A stretch of DNA of 64,000 bases, taken from assembly GCA_964501275.1 (NCBI GenBank), contig CAZCSP010000018.1:11437-75436 (forward strand), in the 5' to 3' direction. Numbering within the stretch: position 1 is the stretch's first letter; each line of letters begins with the position of its first letter. Position numbers and translations under genes: made by a program. This DNA is from 55-13 sp964501275. Lineage in GTDB: Bacteria; Armatimonadota; Fimbriimonadia; Fimbriimonadales; Fimbriimonadaceae. The notes below the pieces were generated by a model. That model was given only the letters and a program-made list of their open reading frames with translations. It had not been told where the DNA came from and ran no database searches. This document shows, piece by piece, positions 7,872 through 15,594 of this stretch.

Positions 7872-8276
7872 GTCGGCGTGTTTTTGGGGATCGAAGGCGT
7901 ATTCGGCCTGATCCCGAACCTCAGCGGGAATGGACATGGGCGGCTTGGTTGCGTAATCCGAATCTTCCCATGCGTACCTTGGGAAAAGGTGCGCATGGAG
8001 GAACGGATCGAGGTTGCCGTAGATGCTGTAGTTGATACGGATCGCATCGGTCGCGCCAAGGATGGCGTCCCCCAGCCGGGCCATGTCCTCCACGAACTGC
8101 GTTCTCTCCGTCCCTTGAAGGTCGTTCAGTTTGCCCACCTGGGGATAGGCCAGGAGGAGGCAATAGCCGGGCAGGAATTGAGAATCCCCCATCACCGCGA
8201 ACCCGCTGGCGAGTTTGGCGATGAGAGCGGGGTTCTCACCGCGTTCCAGTTGGGCGAGGCGTTCAGTGGGGGACAT
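7842..8276 (-). CDS. HIT-like nucleotide hydrolase
   Basis: The 144-residue protein has the HIT-superfamily layout: an N-terminal DSQFLPGYCLLLAYPQVG strand pair, a central helix (ERTQFVEDMARLGDAIL) and the active-site strand LDPFLHAHLFPRY (89-101). The superfamily motif is H-x-H-x-H; here it reads HAHLF (94-98), so the third His is replaced by Phe. Branches of the family with H-x-H-x-(Q/F) hydrolyse or transfer nucleotidyl groups, so activity is possible but not certain. Its ATG follows directly on the TAA of the Uma2 gene (TAAATG), indicating one coupled transcript. Confidence 0.75.
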   Translation of the reverse strand: MSPTERLAQLERGENPALIAKLASGFAVMGDSQFLPGYCLLLAYPQVGKLNDLQGTERTQFVEDMARLGDAILGATDAIRINYSIYGNLDPFLHAHLFPRYAWEDSDYATKPPMSIPAEVRDQAEYAFDPQKHADLMQAIRDRL

Positions 8277-8777
8277 TTAGACCATCACCTGGCATCCGCA
8301 TTGGAGTTGGATTTCAGCCGGAGAGATCAGGGTTGCGGTTCCCGTCTTTGTAAAGTGGGATATAGCGAGGGTATTTGGATTGAACACAACCACGTCGAGA
8401 ACCCCTCGAGACAGATAGAAGGGCGGTCCAATCTGCAGATCCTTGGTTTCCGAGCCTTTACTGAGAACTTCGACGACGGCAGAAGGAATCTCGGTGGCTG
8501 GTCCGTCGGTCTCGGGAAGGTCGCCACGAAAGATCGACAAGTCAGGCCTTTTAAATGATCCGTCTGGGAACCCAATGTACAGGTTCCGGTATGTCGTTAG
8601 TTCATTGCCAGACTCTGCAATACGCTCATCGATGGACCTCTCCAAACGTTGAAGAGCCACCTGATGCCGAGTGCCAGGCATCGCCTCCCAGTAGGGAGTT
8701 CCCATTACCATCTCTAACCGAATCCCGTTTTCGTCGGCGTTCGCGATATAAGCCCACAGGTCGTCATTCAGAGCCAT
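8277..8777 (-). CDS. Uma2-family (DUF820) putative PD-(D/E)XK endonuclease
   Basis: ATG 8777 gives 166 residues; the upstream frame to 9074 overlaps the CPBP gene and is not family-like. Conserved elements are RHQ (37-39), YIGFPDGSFKRPDLSIF (67-83, with the metal-binding Asp79), and VVEVLSKGSETKDL (101-114), which supplies Glu103 and Lys107 of the nuclease core. A GVLDVVVFNP strand follows. Uma2 proteins are numerous in cyanobacteria and Armatimonadota and their biological role is unsettled. It is the first gene of a two-gene unit with the HIT-like gene. Confidence 0.85.
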   Translation of the reverse strand: MALNDDLWAYIANADENGIRLEMVMGTPYWEAMPGTRHQVALQRLERSIDERIAESGNELTTYRNLYIGFPDGSFKRPDLSIFRGDLPETDGPATEIPSAVVEVLSKGSETKDLQIGPPFYLSRGVLDVVVFNPNTLAISHFTKTGTATLISPAEIQLQCGCQVMV

Positions 8778-8822
8778 CGTCTTCAGTGTAGCAAGTTGCG
8801 GACGAGTGGATAAAACCACAAC

Positions 8823-8838
8823 GGCACAGCGGCACAAC
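8823..8838 (+). repeat. Two GGCACARC octamers
   Basis: GGCACAGC followed by GGCACAAC. Octamers of the same kind, four in a row each, occur at 36020-36051 and 46140-46171 (inverted). A flanking AAAACCACA/TGTGGTTTT inverted repeat (about 8814-8872) encloses this copy. Confidence 0.5.
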
Positions 8839-8881
8839 GGATGCTCAACAAGTGTCGCTGTGGTTTTCAAAAAGGCTGAGG

Positions 8882-9577
8882 TTAGAACGCATAAACTGCG
8901 AACGCCCAGGCGTTGAAGGCGAAGTGGGCGAGGATGAGGGCTTTTAGGCGACGCCATTCCAGGAACATCCAACTGAACAGAATTCCGTAGACCATGGCGC
9001 CGATCATCTCGTAGATGCCCTGGTAGATGTGATAACTGCCAAAGACCAAGGAGGGTAGCAGGATGGCGATCCATTTGCTTTGGGTTGCGTCGTGCAGTCT
9101 TGCCGTTATGAATCCCCTAAAGACCAACTCCTCGAACGCCGCGCCGATCAGCAGGACCGGCCACATGGTCAGCCACTCCGAAACGGAGCGTGGCACGGGT
9201 CCGTAAGCCGTCAGTTCTTGCGGCATCGAGCGGGGGTCAAAGGCCTGCCGGATTGTATCGGAGGTCCAAATCATAAACAGTCCGACCGCTACCAGGCCTC
9301 CAACAAAAGACAACACTCCGAGGAAGTCATGGTTTTTGCCGAGGCCATAGTGGCTCCAGCCGCGCCCCGACTGCCACACCAGGTACAGGACAAGGCCGCA
9401 GATTGGAAGGTAGTGGCTGAGCCTCACCAACCCATCCTGGAAGAGCGTCAGTGGCTGGTATGACGGAACCGCAAGACCGACCCAAAGTGGCAGGGCGACG
9501 AGCGCCAGGAGCAGGCAGACTTCGATCCAGATGCGTTGGCGATCCTTCGCCGTCAGTTCGTTCGGCTGATCTTGCAC
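8882..9577 (-). CDS. CPBP-family intramembrane metalloprotease
   Basis: A 231-residue polytopic protein with about six hydrophobic helices. The three ABI/CPBP motifs are present in order: EELVFRG (149-155), SYHIYQG (181-187, with the zinc-ligand His) and HFAFN (218-222). These place two Glu and two His on membrane helices for zinc-dependent proteolysis of membrane substrates; bacterial members are linked to CAAX-like processing or bacteriocin immunity. It is followed by Uma2 on the same strand and preceded, 18 bp away, by the 436-residue membrane protein, so all may be cotranscribed. Confidence 0.88.
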   Translation of the reverse strand: MQDQPNELTAKDRQRIWIEVCLLLALVALPLWVGLAVPSYQPLTLFQDGLVRLSHYLPICGLVLYLVWQSGRGWSHYGLGKNHDFLGVLSFVGGLVAVGLFMIWTSDTIRQAFDPRSMPQELTAYGPVPRSVSEWLTMWPVLLIGAAFEELVFRGFITARLHDATQSKWIAILLPSLVFGSYHIYQGIYEMIGAMVYGILFSWMFLEWRRLKALILAHFAFNAWAFAVYAF

Positions 9578-9595
9578 AAGGTAACGACGATCCAG

Positions 9596-10906
9596 CTACC
9601 GATATGGCCGCCCATAGGGATCGTGGCTGGTGTCCACCCGGCTCTCCACCTTCTCAACCGATTGATACCAAGTCGCCGCGCAGAAGAAGGCAAACAGCAC
9701 AGCAATCAAGGCCCCGATTCCGAAAATCCGATCGGTCACGCCGTTCCAGCAGCAGAGGACCAAACCGACTACCGCCGCGGAGAGGCATAGGTACAGCAGG
9801 CCTTTTTTGGTTGCCTCCCGCTGCGCCCCTTCCCGATCCCAGACTTCCCTTTGGAACTTCGACATCGGCTTCCAATCCACTCCGAAGTCGGTCTTCATGG
9901 CTTCGGGTTTGAATTTGCCTCGCAGGTAGGTCCAGACCATGCCGTGCTTGGCCATGGCGTACTGCCCGCTTCGCCAATCCGAGAAAATCTCTTTGTCCTG
10001 CCGAGAGTCGATGCCGATGGGGATGGCGAGTGGGCGATTGTCGCAGGCCCAGACTTGCATTCCCGGAACCTGGGCTTCCTTGTTGGAGACCACCAGCAGT
10101 TCCAACTGCAAGGGCTCGTCTTGCAAGCCGGTCAGGCGCATGGGATAGATCAGGTGGTCGGTGGGGAAGACGACTTTGAGGGGGTGGGGCGGATAGGGGC
10201 CGTCGATACTCTTGCGAATCTCGGCGGCGAGAAAGCACCATCCTTCTTTTGCATAGGCGTCGATCACGGACTGGGCGGAGTCGTCGGATGCCAGGTCGCG
10301 TTCTTTCAGCCACGTTAAAATCTCCTTTCCACTTTCGCCGGAGACGACCGAGACCTGATACGCTCCGACCTGTCCCAAACTCTGAACCACCGCTCTGTCC
10401 ATCGCCGCCGCACTCGCGGCCCTACGGCCCGATTCGGCGTTGGCGAAAACGGGGAAGAGCACCATAAAGGCGATAAACATCGCCGCAAGTTCCAGGGCGA
10501 AGTAGAAGATGCGCATGCCGAGGCCATGCTTGCGATACCGCAGGCCCGCGGTCAGGACGATCAGGGTGAAGATGATGGGGCCGACGACGGAAGCGGGATC
10601 GATCTCGCGGCTTCCCTGAATCCTGGGCTTGACCAAGTTGAAACTCCCTTCCAGATATGCCGGGTTTACCGCTTTCACATAGCTTGGTTTGGCAGGCAAA
10701 GGGATCACCCAGCCGTAGGCGCCCTGAGGGCCACTCAGGTTCGATTCGACCATCATCACCTGCTCTTTCCCGTCGAACTTCAGCACCGCTCGTTGGAACG
10801 GAATGGTTGGCTCGGCTTCGATCAGGCGCTGTCGGAAGAACTTGCCGTCGGCCAGAACGGAAGTCAATCCGAGAAGCAGCAAAGCGAAAACCACGAACGT
10901 GCGCAT
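9596..10906 (-). CDS. Exported membrane protein, DUF2330-like N-terminus
   Basis: A signal peptide (MRTFVVFALLLLGLTSVLADG) leads into an extracytoplasmic domain with RAVLKFDGKEQVMMVE and GAYGWVIPLPAKPSYVK (residues 38-80). This resembles the opening of DUF2330 proteins, in which a conserved W-x-(I/V)-P-x-P follows two strands. Transmembrane helices lie at about 108-125 and 131-155, and two more near the C-terminus (TKKGLLYLCLSAAVVGLVLCC; IGALIAVLFAFFC). A soluble domain of about 220 residues lies between. The function is unknown. It is divergent from the flagellar operon. Confidence 0.6.
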   Translation of the reverse strand: MRTFVVFALLLLGLTSVLADGKFFRQRLIEAEPTIPFQRAVLKFDGKEQVMMVESNLSGPQGAYGWVIPLPAKPSYVKAVNPAYLEGSFNLVKPRIQGSREIDPASVVGPIIFTLIVLTAGLRYRKHGLGMRIFYFALELAAMFIAFMVLFPVFANAESGRRAASAAAMDRAVVQSLGQVGAYQVSVVSGESGKEILTWLKERDLASDDSAQSVIDAYAKEGWCFLAAEIRKSIDGPYPPHPLKVVFPTDHLIYPMRLTGLQDEPLQLELLVVSNKEAQVPGMQVWACDNRPLAIPIGIDSRQDKEIFSDWRSGQYAMAKHGMVWTYLRGKFKPEAMKTDFGVDWKPMSKFQREVWDREGAQREATKKGLLYLCLSAAVVGLVLCCWNGVTDRIFGIGALIAVLFAFFCAATWYQSVEKVESRVDTSHDPYGRPYR

Positions 10907-11023
10907 CTTAAAAAGTGAGTGTCACCAGGCCGCCCTTTTGGTTCAAATCAACAAAACCTAAAGTAGATTGCAAGGTTTCCGCCCTAATGCCGGTAATGTT
11001 GCCTGCCAACAACTGATGGTGGG

Positions 11024-11761
11024 ATGAACCGTGGAATTTACACCACCAGTTTGGGAATGAGCGCACTCCAGCGCGGGATGGACGTAACCGCCAATAACCT
11101 GGCAAACGCCTCCACGACTGGTTTCAAGCGAGACGGGCTCATCTTTCAGGACACCCTGCAGCGCGAGATGTTCGCTAACGGCGGCCTTGGCCAATCGATC
11201 GGCAAACTCGGGGCTGGAGCCCAGGCGGTGGAGGAGTACACCATCCGCGAGAACGGGGCGATCACCCTCACCAGCAATCCGCTCGACATGGCGATCACCA
11301 CGCCGAACGGGATGTTCGCCGTCAAGGTCGGCAATCAGATCAAGTACACCCGGGATGGCGCGTTCGTTCTGGACGAGCAACGCCGTCTGGTCACCAAGTC
11401 CGGACACCCAGTGCTGGACCCCAATGGCGACGAGATCACTATTCCCGCCGGGAAGGTCGAGGTAGATAACGGAGGCCGGATCATGGCCGCCGGAGCCCCG
11501 ATTGGGCAGATAGGCGTCTTCGATCTGAATCCGAACAGCGCCTTCATCAAGGAAGGCAGCAATCTTTTTAGCGCCACCAACGGCGTCACTCCCATGGACG
11601 AGAGCCCGATTGTGGCTTCCTCCCTGGAGTCTTCCAACGTCAACGCGGTCGAGTCGATGCTCGACATGATCAAGATCGGCCGCCTCTTCGAACTCTCGCA
11701 GAAGAACATCCAAAGCCAGGACGAGCTTCTGCAACGACTCATTAGTAGCCTGAACGAGTAA
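11024..11761 (+). CDS. flgF: Flagellar basal-body rod protein FlgF
   Basis: First gene of the flagellar operon; it encodes a proximal/distal rod subunit secreted by the flagellar type III apparatus, so it has no signal peptide. The N-terminal rod signature SALQRGMDVTANNLANASTTG (residues 11-31) and the C-terminal coiled-coil segment EMLD-IKIGRLFELSQKNIQSQDELLQRLI match the family. At 245 residues it is FlgF-sized, and the following gene is a better FlgG match. GGTGGG lies directly against the ATG, so the Shine-Dalgarno is poorly spaced. A promoter should lie in 10907-11023, between this gene and the divergent membrane-protein gene. Confidence 0.9.
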   Translation: MNRGIYTTSLGMSALQRGMDVTANNLANASTTGFKRDGLIFQDTLQREMFANGGLGQSIGKLGAGAQAVEEYTIRENGAITLTSNPLDMAITTPNGMFAVKVGNQIKYTRDGAFVLDEQRRLVTKSGHPVLDPNGDEITIPAGKVEVDNGGRIMAAGAPIGQIGVFDLNPNSAFIKEGSNLFSATNGVTPMDESPIVASSLESSNVNAVESMLDMIKIGRLFELSQKNIQSQDELLQRLISSLNE

Positions 11762-11856
11762 TAAGCCGGCCCCTGCCCCGAAGGATCGGGAAGGGAGGCA
11801 ACGCGAGGTGAAGGATCGATCCTCGCGAAACATCGCTCATGGAAGGCAACGGACAC

Positions 11857-11949
11857 CGGGTTTTTGGTTTTCGGTTTTTGGTTTTAGGTTTGGAATCCCA
11901 ATACCTAAAGCCCAATACCCAAAGCCTAAAGCCCAAAACCTAACACCCT
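11857..11949. repeat. GGTTTTTGG / CCCAAA-type inverted repeat ending at the flgG start
   Basis: A G/T-rich left arm (GGGTTTTTGGTTTTCGG, continuing to about 11893) faces a C/A-rich right arm (AAGCCCAATACCCAAAGCC, continuing to about 11946). The right arm ends ACACCCTC directly before ATG 11951, leaving no Shine-Dalgarno. Related arms occur at 5734, 23010, 30371-30404, 30631-30690, 48378 and 50902-51027. Confidence 0.75.
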
Positions 11950-11950
11950 C

Positions 11951-12739
11951 ATGATGCGATCTTTGAATACCGCCGGCACCGGAATGGTGGCCCAGCAATA
12001 CAACCTGGACGTTATCGCCAACAACCTGGCGAACATCAACACGACGTCCTTCAAACAACAGCGGGCCGAGTTCCAGGACCTGATGTACCAGACCTTCAAG
12101 GCCTCGGGCGTCACGACTGGAAATGCCACCGTCAACCCGACGTCCCTCCAGGTCGGACTGGGCTCCGCCTTCAGTTCGAACGCCATTAACTTCGGCGCGG
12201 GTCCCCTTCAAGCCACGGGAAACGCCCTTGATGTGGCGATTAATGGCGAAGGGTTCTTCCAGGTTCAGAAAGCTGATGGGACACTTGCCTATACCCGGGA
12301 TGGAAGTTTTAAGAGAGATGCGAACGGTTTGCTGGTCTCGAGCGATGGCTACCCGGTCGTGCCAGAAATTACGATTCCCGAAGGGGCAATCGCTATCAAT
12401 ATCGCCAGCAACGGCAGCGTGACTGCTGTTTTGCCCGGAACGAACGAACCGGCCGAGTTGGGGGTGATTCAACTTGCAACCTTCAGCAACCCAGCCGGCA
12501 TGACCCGAATCGGACAAAACCTCTATCTGTCGGGTGGGGCAAGCGGGGAAGCAACCGTCTCCAATCCTGGCGAAACGGGTGCAGGGGAGCTGCAATCCCG
12601 ATTCCTCGAAGGCTCGAACGTGCAGGTGGTCGAAGAGATGGTCCGCATGATCATGGCCCAACGCGCCTATGAGATCAACTCCAAGGCCATCCAAACCGCC
12701 GACGACATGCTCAGCCAGCTTAACCAATTGAAGCGCTAA
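11951..12739 (+). CDS. flgG: Flagellar distal rod protein FlgG
   Basis: The 262-residue distal-rod subunit has all family landmarks: the N-terminal LNTAGTGMVAQQYNLDVIANNLAN rod motif, the central TGNALDVAINGEGFFQV (typical of FlgG) followed by AYTRDGSFKRDANG, and the C-terminal VQVVEEMVRMIMAQRAYEIN(S)KAIQTADDML helix. The start is the first of two ATG codons and sits directly on a CCCAA-type repeat with no visible Shine-Dalgarno. Its TAA overlaps the flgA start (TAATG), so flgG and flgA are translationally coupled. Confidence 0.96.
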   Translation: MMRSLNTAGTGMVAQQYNLDVIANNLANINTTSFKQQRAEFQDLMYQTFKASGVTTGNATVNPTSLQVGLGSAFSSNAINFGAGPLQATGNALDVAINGEGFFQVQKADGTLAYTRDGSFKRDANGLLVSSDGYPVVPEITIPEGAIAINIASNGSVTAVLPGTNEPAELGVIQLATFSNPAGMTRIGQNLYLSGGASGEATVSNPGETGAGELQSRFLEGSNVQVVEEMVRMIMAQRAYEINSKAIQTADDMLSQLNQLKR

Positions 12740-13530
12740 TGAAACACCTCAGCCTACTCCTGATCTGCCTTGCCAGCCTCGCCTCGGCGCAGGTGAAGGT
12801 CTATCCCCCAGCGTCTCCCACGAAGCAGGCGGCGGGCGTCAAAGCCACCGTGCTCGTCAGGGCCATCAGCGATGTCGATGGACCCCGCTACACGCTCGGC
12901 GACATCGCCGAGATCGTGGCTCCCGAGGAGCTAAAGACCAAGCTGGAGCAGATCGATATGGGCGCCGCCCCGGTGGCGGGCATTCCGCGTCCCATCGTCG
13001 TCTCCCGAATCCAGTCCGTGCTGATGGTCGCCGGACTAAAAGCGAAGGAGTTCGACGTTCGCATCGCCCCCGACGCCAAGGTCGCGCTGAAGGTCCAGAC
13101 CATCGAACTAGACCGGTTTCTGGAAGTCGCCAAAGAGGCCGTCTCCGCCGTAGTTGGCCCACAAGTGTCCTTAACGAATAGCCAAACCTTTCCCGACTTC
13201 GTGGCTCCCATGGGAGAAGTCCAGTTGGAAGCGGGACGACCGACCAAGAGCCCAAAGGGCTACTCGGTCTTGGTCTCAGTCTTCGTGGCGGGCAAGAAGG
13301 TCAACTCGCGGGTCATCAACCTGCAGGTCGATGCCGCCTCCGCGTCTGCCGCGATCAAGGCGGGCGATGCCGTCCGCATCTACCTGCGAAGCGCCGGAGC
13401 CTCTATCGAAGTTACGGGTCGGGCCCGAACCAGTGGGTTTGCCGGCCAACAGATCACCGTCGTTTCCAGCACCGGATCGGTCCATCAGGGCATCGTCGTC
13501 TCCGGCTCCGAAGTGGAGGTCAAGTTATGA
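12739..13530 (+). CDS. flgA: Flagellar P-ring assembly chaperone FlgA
   Basis: A signal peptide (MKHLSLLLICLASLASAQV) directs this 263-residue protein to the periplasm, where FlgA helps FlgI assemble the P ring around the rod. The C-terminal SAF-type domain is visible as IKAGDAVRIYLRSAGASIEVTGRARTSGFAGQQITV and ends in the usual VHQGIVVSGSEVEV, the conserved strand of FlgA proteins. It is coupled to both neighbours: TAATG with flgG and ATGA with flgH. Confidence 0.92.
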   Translation: MKHLSLLLICLASLASAQVKVYPPASPTKQAAGVKATVLVRAISDVDGPRYTLGDIAEIVAPEELKTKLEQIDMGAAPVAGIPRPIVVSRIQSVLMVAGLKAKEFDVRIAPDAKVALKVQTIELDRFLEVAKEAVSAVVGPQVSLTNSQTFPDFVAPMGEVQLEAGRPTKSPKGYSVLVSVFVAGKKVNSRVINLQVDAASASAAIKAGDAVRIYLRSAGASIEVTGRARTSGFAGQQITVVSSTGSVHQGIVVSGSEVEVKL

Positions 13531-14138
13531 AAGCAATGTGGATTGTGGCTTGTGGCCTGTTTGTGGCCTTGGCGTCTGCGCAGAGCGATCAAGACGCAGG
13601 TTCCTTGTTCAACAAGGGGATGAAGAATCCCTACCTGAGCCGAACCGCCAAGAACATCGGCGACATCCTGACGATCGTGGTGAGCGAGACCTCTACTGCC
13701 AACTACAGCGTCTCGACCACCGCCGCGAAGAAGGACGATAACAGCGTGGCCTCCGCGGTCCTGCCGTTCATCAGCTCGCTCAAGATTCCGCTCCTGGACC
13801 AGCTTCTGGGCGGCCTCTCGACCGGGGCGAACTCCTCGAACAGCGGCACTGGCTCCACCACGCAATCCGGCAAGCTGACTGCCCGTGTGACCGTTACCGT
13901 GAAGCAGGTCCTGCCCAACGGAAACATGGTCATCGAGGGCGTGCGGATGATCAAGGTGAACAAGGAGGAGCAGCAGATCACCTTCACCGGGATCGTCCGG
14001 GAGGACGACGTTCGGGCCGACAACACGGTTCTCAGCGAGCGCGTGGCCGAAGCCCGCATCACCAACCTGGGCAAAGGCCTCGCCGCCGACCGCCAACGCC
14101 GCGGCATCCTGACGAGGATTCTGGACTGGCTGTTCTAG
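13527..14138 (+). CDS. flgH: Flagellar L-ring protein FlgH
   Basis: It forms the outer-membrane L ring, so it argues for a diderm cell with a full bushing. Family segments are SLFNKGMKNPYLSRTAKNIGDILTIVVSETSTANYS, a variable Gly/Ser loop, LTARVTVTVKQVLPNGNMVIEGVRMIKVNKEEQQITFTG, IVREDDVRADNTVLSERVAEARI and the terminal GILTRILDWLF. The signal peptide ends ASAQ with no lipobox Cys in the expected place; enterobacterial FlgH is a lipoprotein, so anchoring may differ here. Cys9 comes too early in the signal to be a credible lipid site. It overlaps flgA by four bases (ATGA). Confidence 0.93.
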   Translation: MKAMWIVACGLFVALASAQSDQDAGSLFNKGMKNPYLSRTAKNIGDILTIVVSETSTANYSVSTTAAKKDDNSVASAVLPFISSLKIPLLDQLLGGLSTGANSSNSGTGSTTQSGKLTARVTVTVKQVLPNGNMVIEGVRMIKVNKEEQQITFTGIVREDDVRADNTVLSERVAEARITNLGKGLAADRQRRGILTRILDWLF

Positions 14139-14154
14139 GAGGCAAGAAAGCAAC

Positions 14155-15594
14155 ATGAAAACACTCAAGATTTCGGATTTCGGATTGCGGATTGCGGAGC
14201 GATTTGCAGATTTAGCGGTCCTAGCCCCCTTGAGGGGATTGGGGGTGTCGCTCAGTTCTCCGTTTGTTGGCTTGATCCACCGTGGCTTGGGCTCCTTGAA
14301 CGCAAATGGGGAACCTGGCCACACTCCCAATCCCCTCAAGGGGGCTCGGACCGCAATAATCCCAACTGGTTCACGACGATTTGCGGAGATTGGGCTCGCG
14401 GTCTGTCTTCTGGCCGCAGTCGCCCAAGCCCAGCAGCCCGCCGGAAAGCAGAACGGCAACGGCAACACGACCACTGGCCAGGTGAAGATCAGTGAACGGG
14501 AAGTAAAGACGCTCGGCGACAAGCAGCAGCGCATTCTCGATGCCGAGCGGAACGGGGTGGAAGTTCGCCTGAAGGACATCGCCCGCTTCCGAGGCATCCG
14601 CGCCCAGCAGTTGAAGGGCGTGGGCCTGGTCATCGGCCTCGCCGGGACGGGCGACACCAAGAAGTCGGCGGTCACTCGCGAACTGTTTGCCAACTATTTC
14701 AAGGACCTCGGCATCAAGATCGACGCGAAGGACGTGGACAATAAGAACGTCGCCGCCGTCATGATCACGGCTGAGCTTCCGCCCTTTGCCGCCAGCGGCC
14801 AGTATCTGGACATCAGCGTGGAGACCATCGGCGATGCAAAGAGCCTTGTCGGGGGGACTCTGGTGCAGTCGTTCCTCTACCTGGTGGGCGACAAAGAGAA
14901 CGTCTATGCCGCCGCCCAAGGCCAAGTGACGGTTGGCGGGTTCGATGTCAGCGGGGGAGGAAGCTCCTCCAGCAAGGGCCACGTGACGGCGGGGACTGTT
15001 CCCAGCGGCGCGATTGTCGAGAAGTCCCTGCCTGCCAAGTTCGTCTTTGAGAATCGGATGTACCTAGACCTCGATGAGCCGGATATCACCACCGCCCAGC
15101 GAGTCGCCACCAAGCTCAACGAGACCTTCCCACAGTATTTGGCCCATGCCGATAACGCGGGCACCATCTCCATGACCCTACCCGCCGGTCAGTCGCCCAT
15201 CCAGGCGTTCAGCCAGATCGAGCAGGTCCGGGTGATGAGCGACGCCCAGGCGACGATTGTGATCGACGAGAAGACGGGCACCATCGTTTTTGGGGCCAAC
15301 GTCAAGGTCGGTCCGGCGGCGATTGCTCAGGGAAGCCTGAACGTGCGGATCGACACGGTATTCGACGTGAGCCAGCCCAAGCCATTTTCCAACGGGCAGA
15401 CCGTGATCGTGCCCACCTCCACCATCACGGTGGACGAGCAGACGGCCCAGATCGCGACCGTGGCCCCGAATACGACGGTCCAGGACCTCGCCAAGATGTT
15501 CCAGGCGCTTCAACTGAAGCCGAAGGACATCATCTCCATCCTGCGGGCTCTCCGCACCCAAGGCGCCCTCAAGGCAAGGATCATCTCGCAATGA
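14155..15594 (+). CDS. flgI: Flagellar P-ring protein FlgI with a repeat-derived leader
   Basis: The mature protein is a clear FlgI: VRLKDIARFRGIRAQQLKGVGLVIGLAGTGD, ANYFKDLGIKI, MITAELPPFAASGQYLDISVETIGDAKSLVGG, and a normal C-terminus with NTTVQDLAKMFQALQLKPKDIISILRALRTQGALKA. The leader is abnormal. From ATG 14155, about 20 residues encoded by a CGGATTG-type repeat are followed by about 47 residues encoded by a 140-bp inverted-repeat element (14215-14354). Only then comes a normal hydrophobic export segment (IGLAVCLLAAVAQAQ, about residues 80-94). No ATG, GTG or TTG occurs in frame between the element and that segment, so translation must run through the element. AGGAGG lies 12 bases before the ATG. 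The first four bases of flgJ overlap the stop. Confidence 0.93.
   Translation: MKTLKISDFGLRIAERFADLAVLAPLRGLGVSLSSPFVGLIHRGLGSLNANGEPGHTPNPLKGARTAIIPTGSRRFAEIGLAVCLLAAVAQAQQPAGKQNGNGNTTTGQVKISEREVKTLGDKQQRILDAERNGVEVRLKDIARFRGIRAQQLKGVGLVIGLAGTGDTKKSAVTRELFANYFKDLGIKIDAKDVDNKNVAAVMITAELPPFAASGQYLDISVETIGDAKSLVGGTLVQSFLYLVGDKENVYAAAQGQVTVGGFDVSGGGSSSSKGHVTAGTVPSGAIVEKSLPAKFVFENRMYLDLDEPDITTAQRVATKLNETFPQYLAHADNAGTISMTLPAGQSPIQAFSQIEQVRVMSDAQATIVIDEKTGTIVFGANVKVGPAAIAQGSLNVRIDTVFDVSQPKPFSNGQTVIVPTSTITVDEQTAQIATVAPNTTVQDLAKMFQALQLKPKDIISILRALRTQGALKARIISQ
14215..14354. repeat. 140-bp inverted-repeat element (copy 1) inside flgI
   Basis: Left end GCGGTCCTAGCCCCCTTGAG and right end CTCAAGGGGGCTCGGACCGC are inverted copies; similarity between the arms extends about 50 bases inwards (to ...TTCTCCGTTTG on the left and AAATGGGGAACC on the right). 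The centre is unique. A second copy of identical length is at 36097-36236. This copy is read without stops in the flgI frame. Confidence 0.88.

Noticed and set aside
10960..10995. TAAAGTAG...GCCCTAAT as a sigma-28 flagellar promoter before flgF
   Set aside because: The spacing between the two half-sites is about three bases too long and the -10 matches poorly.
13485..14693. A minus-strand frame across flgH and the flgI leader
   Set aside because: Antisense to flgH; the middle merely reads the inverted-repeat element.
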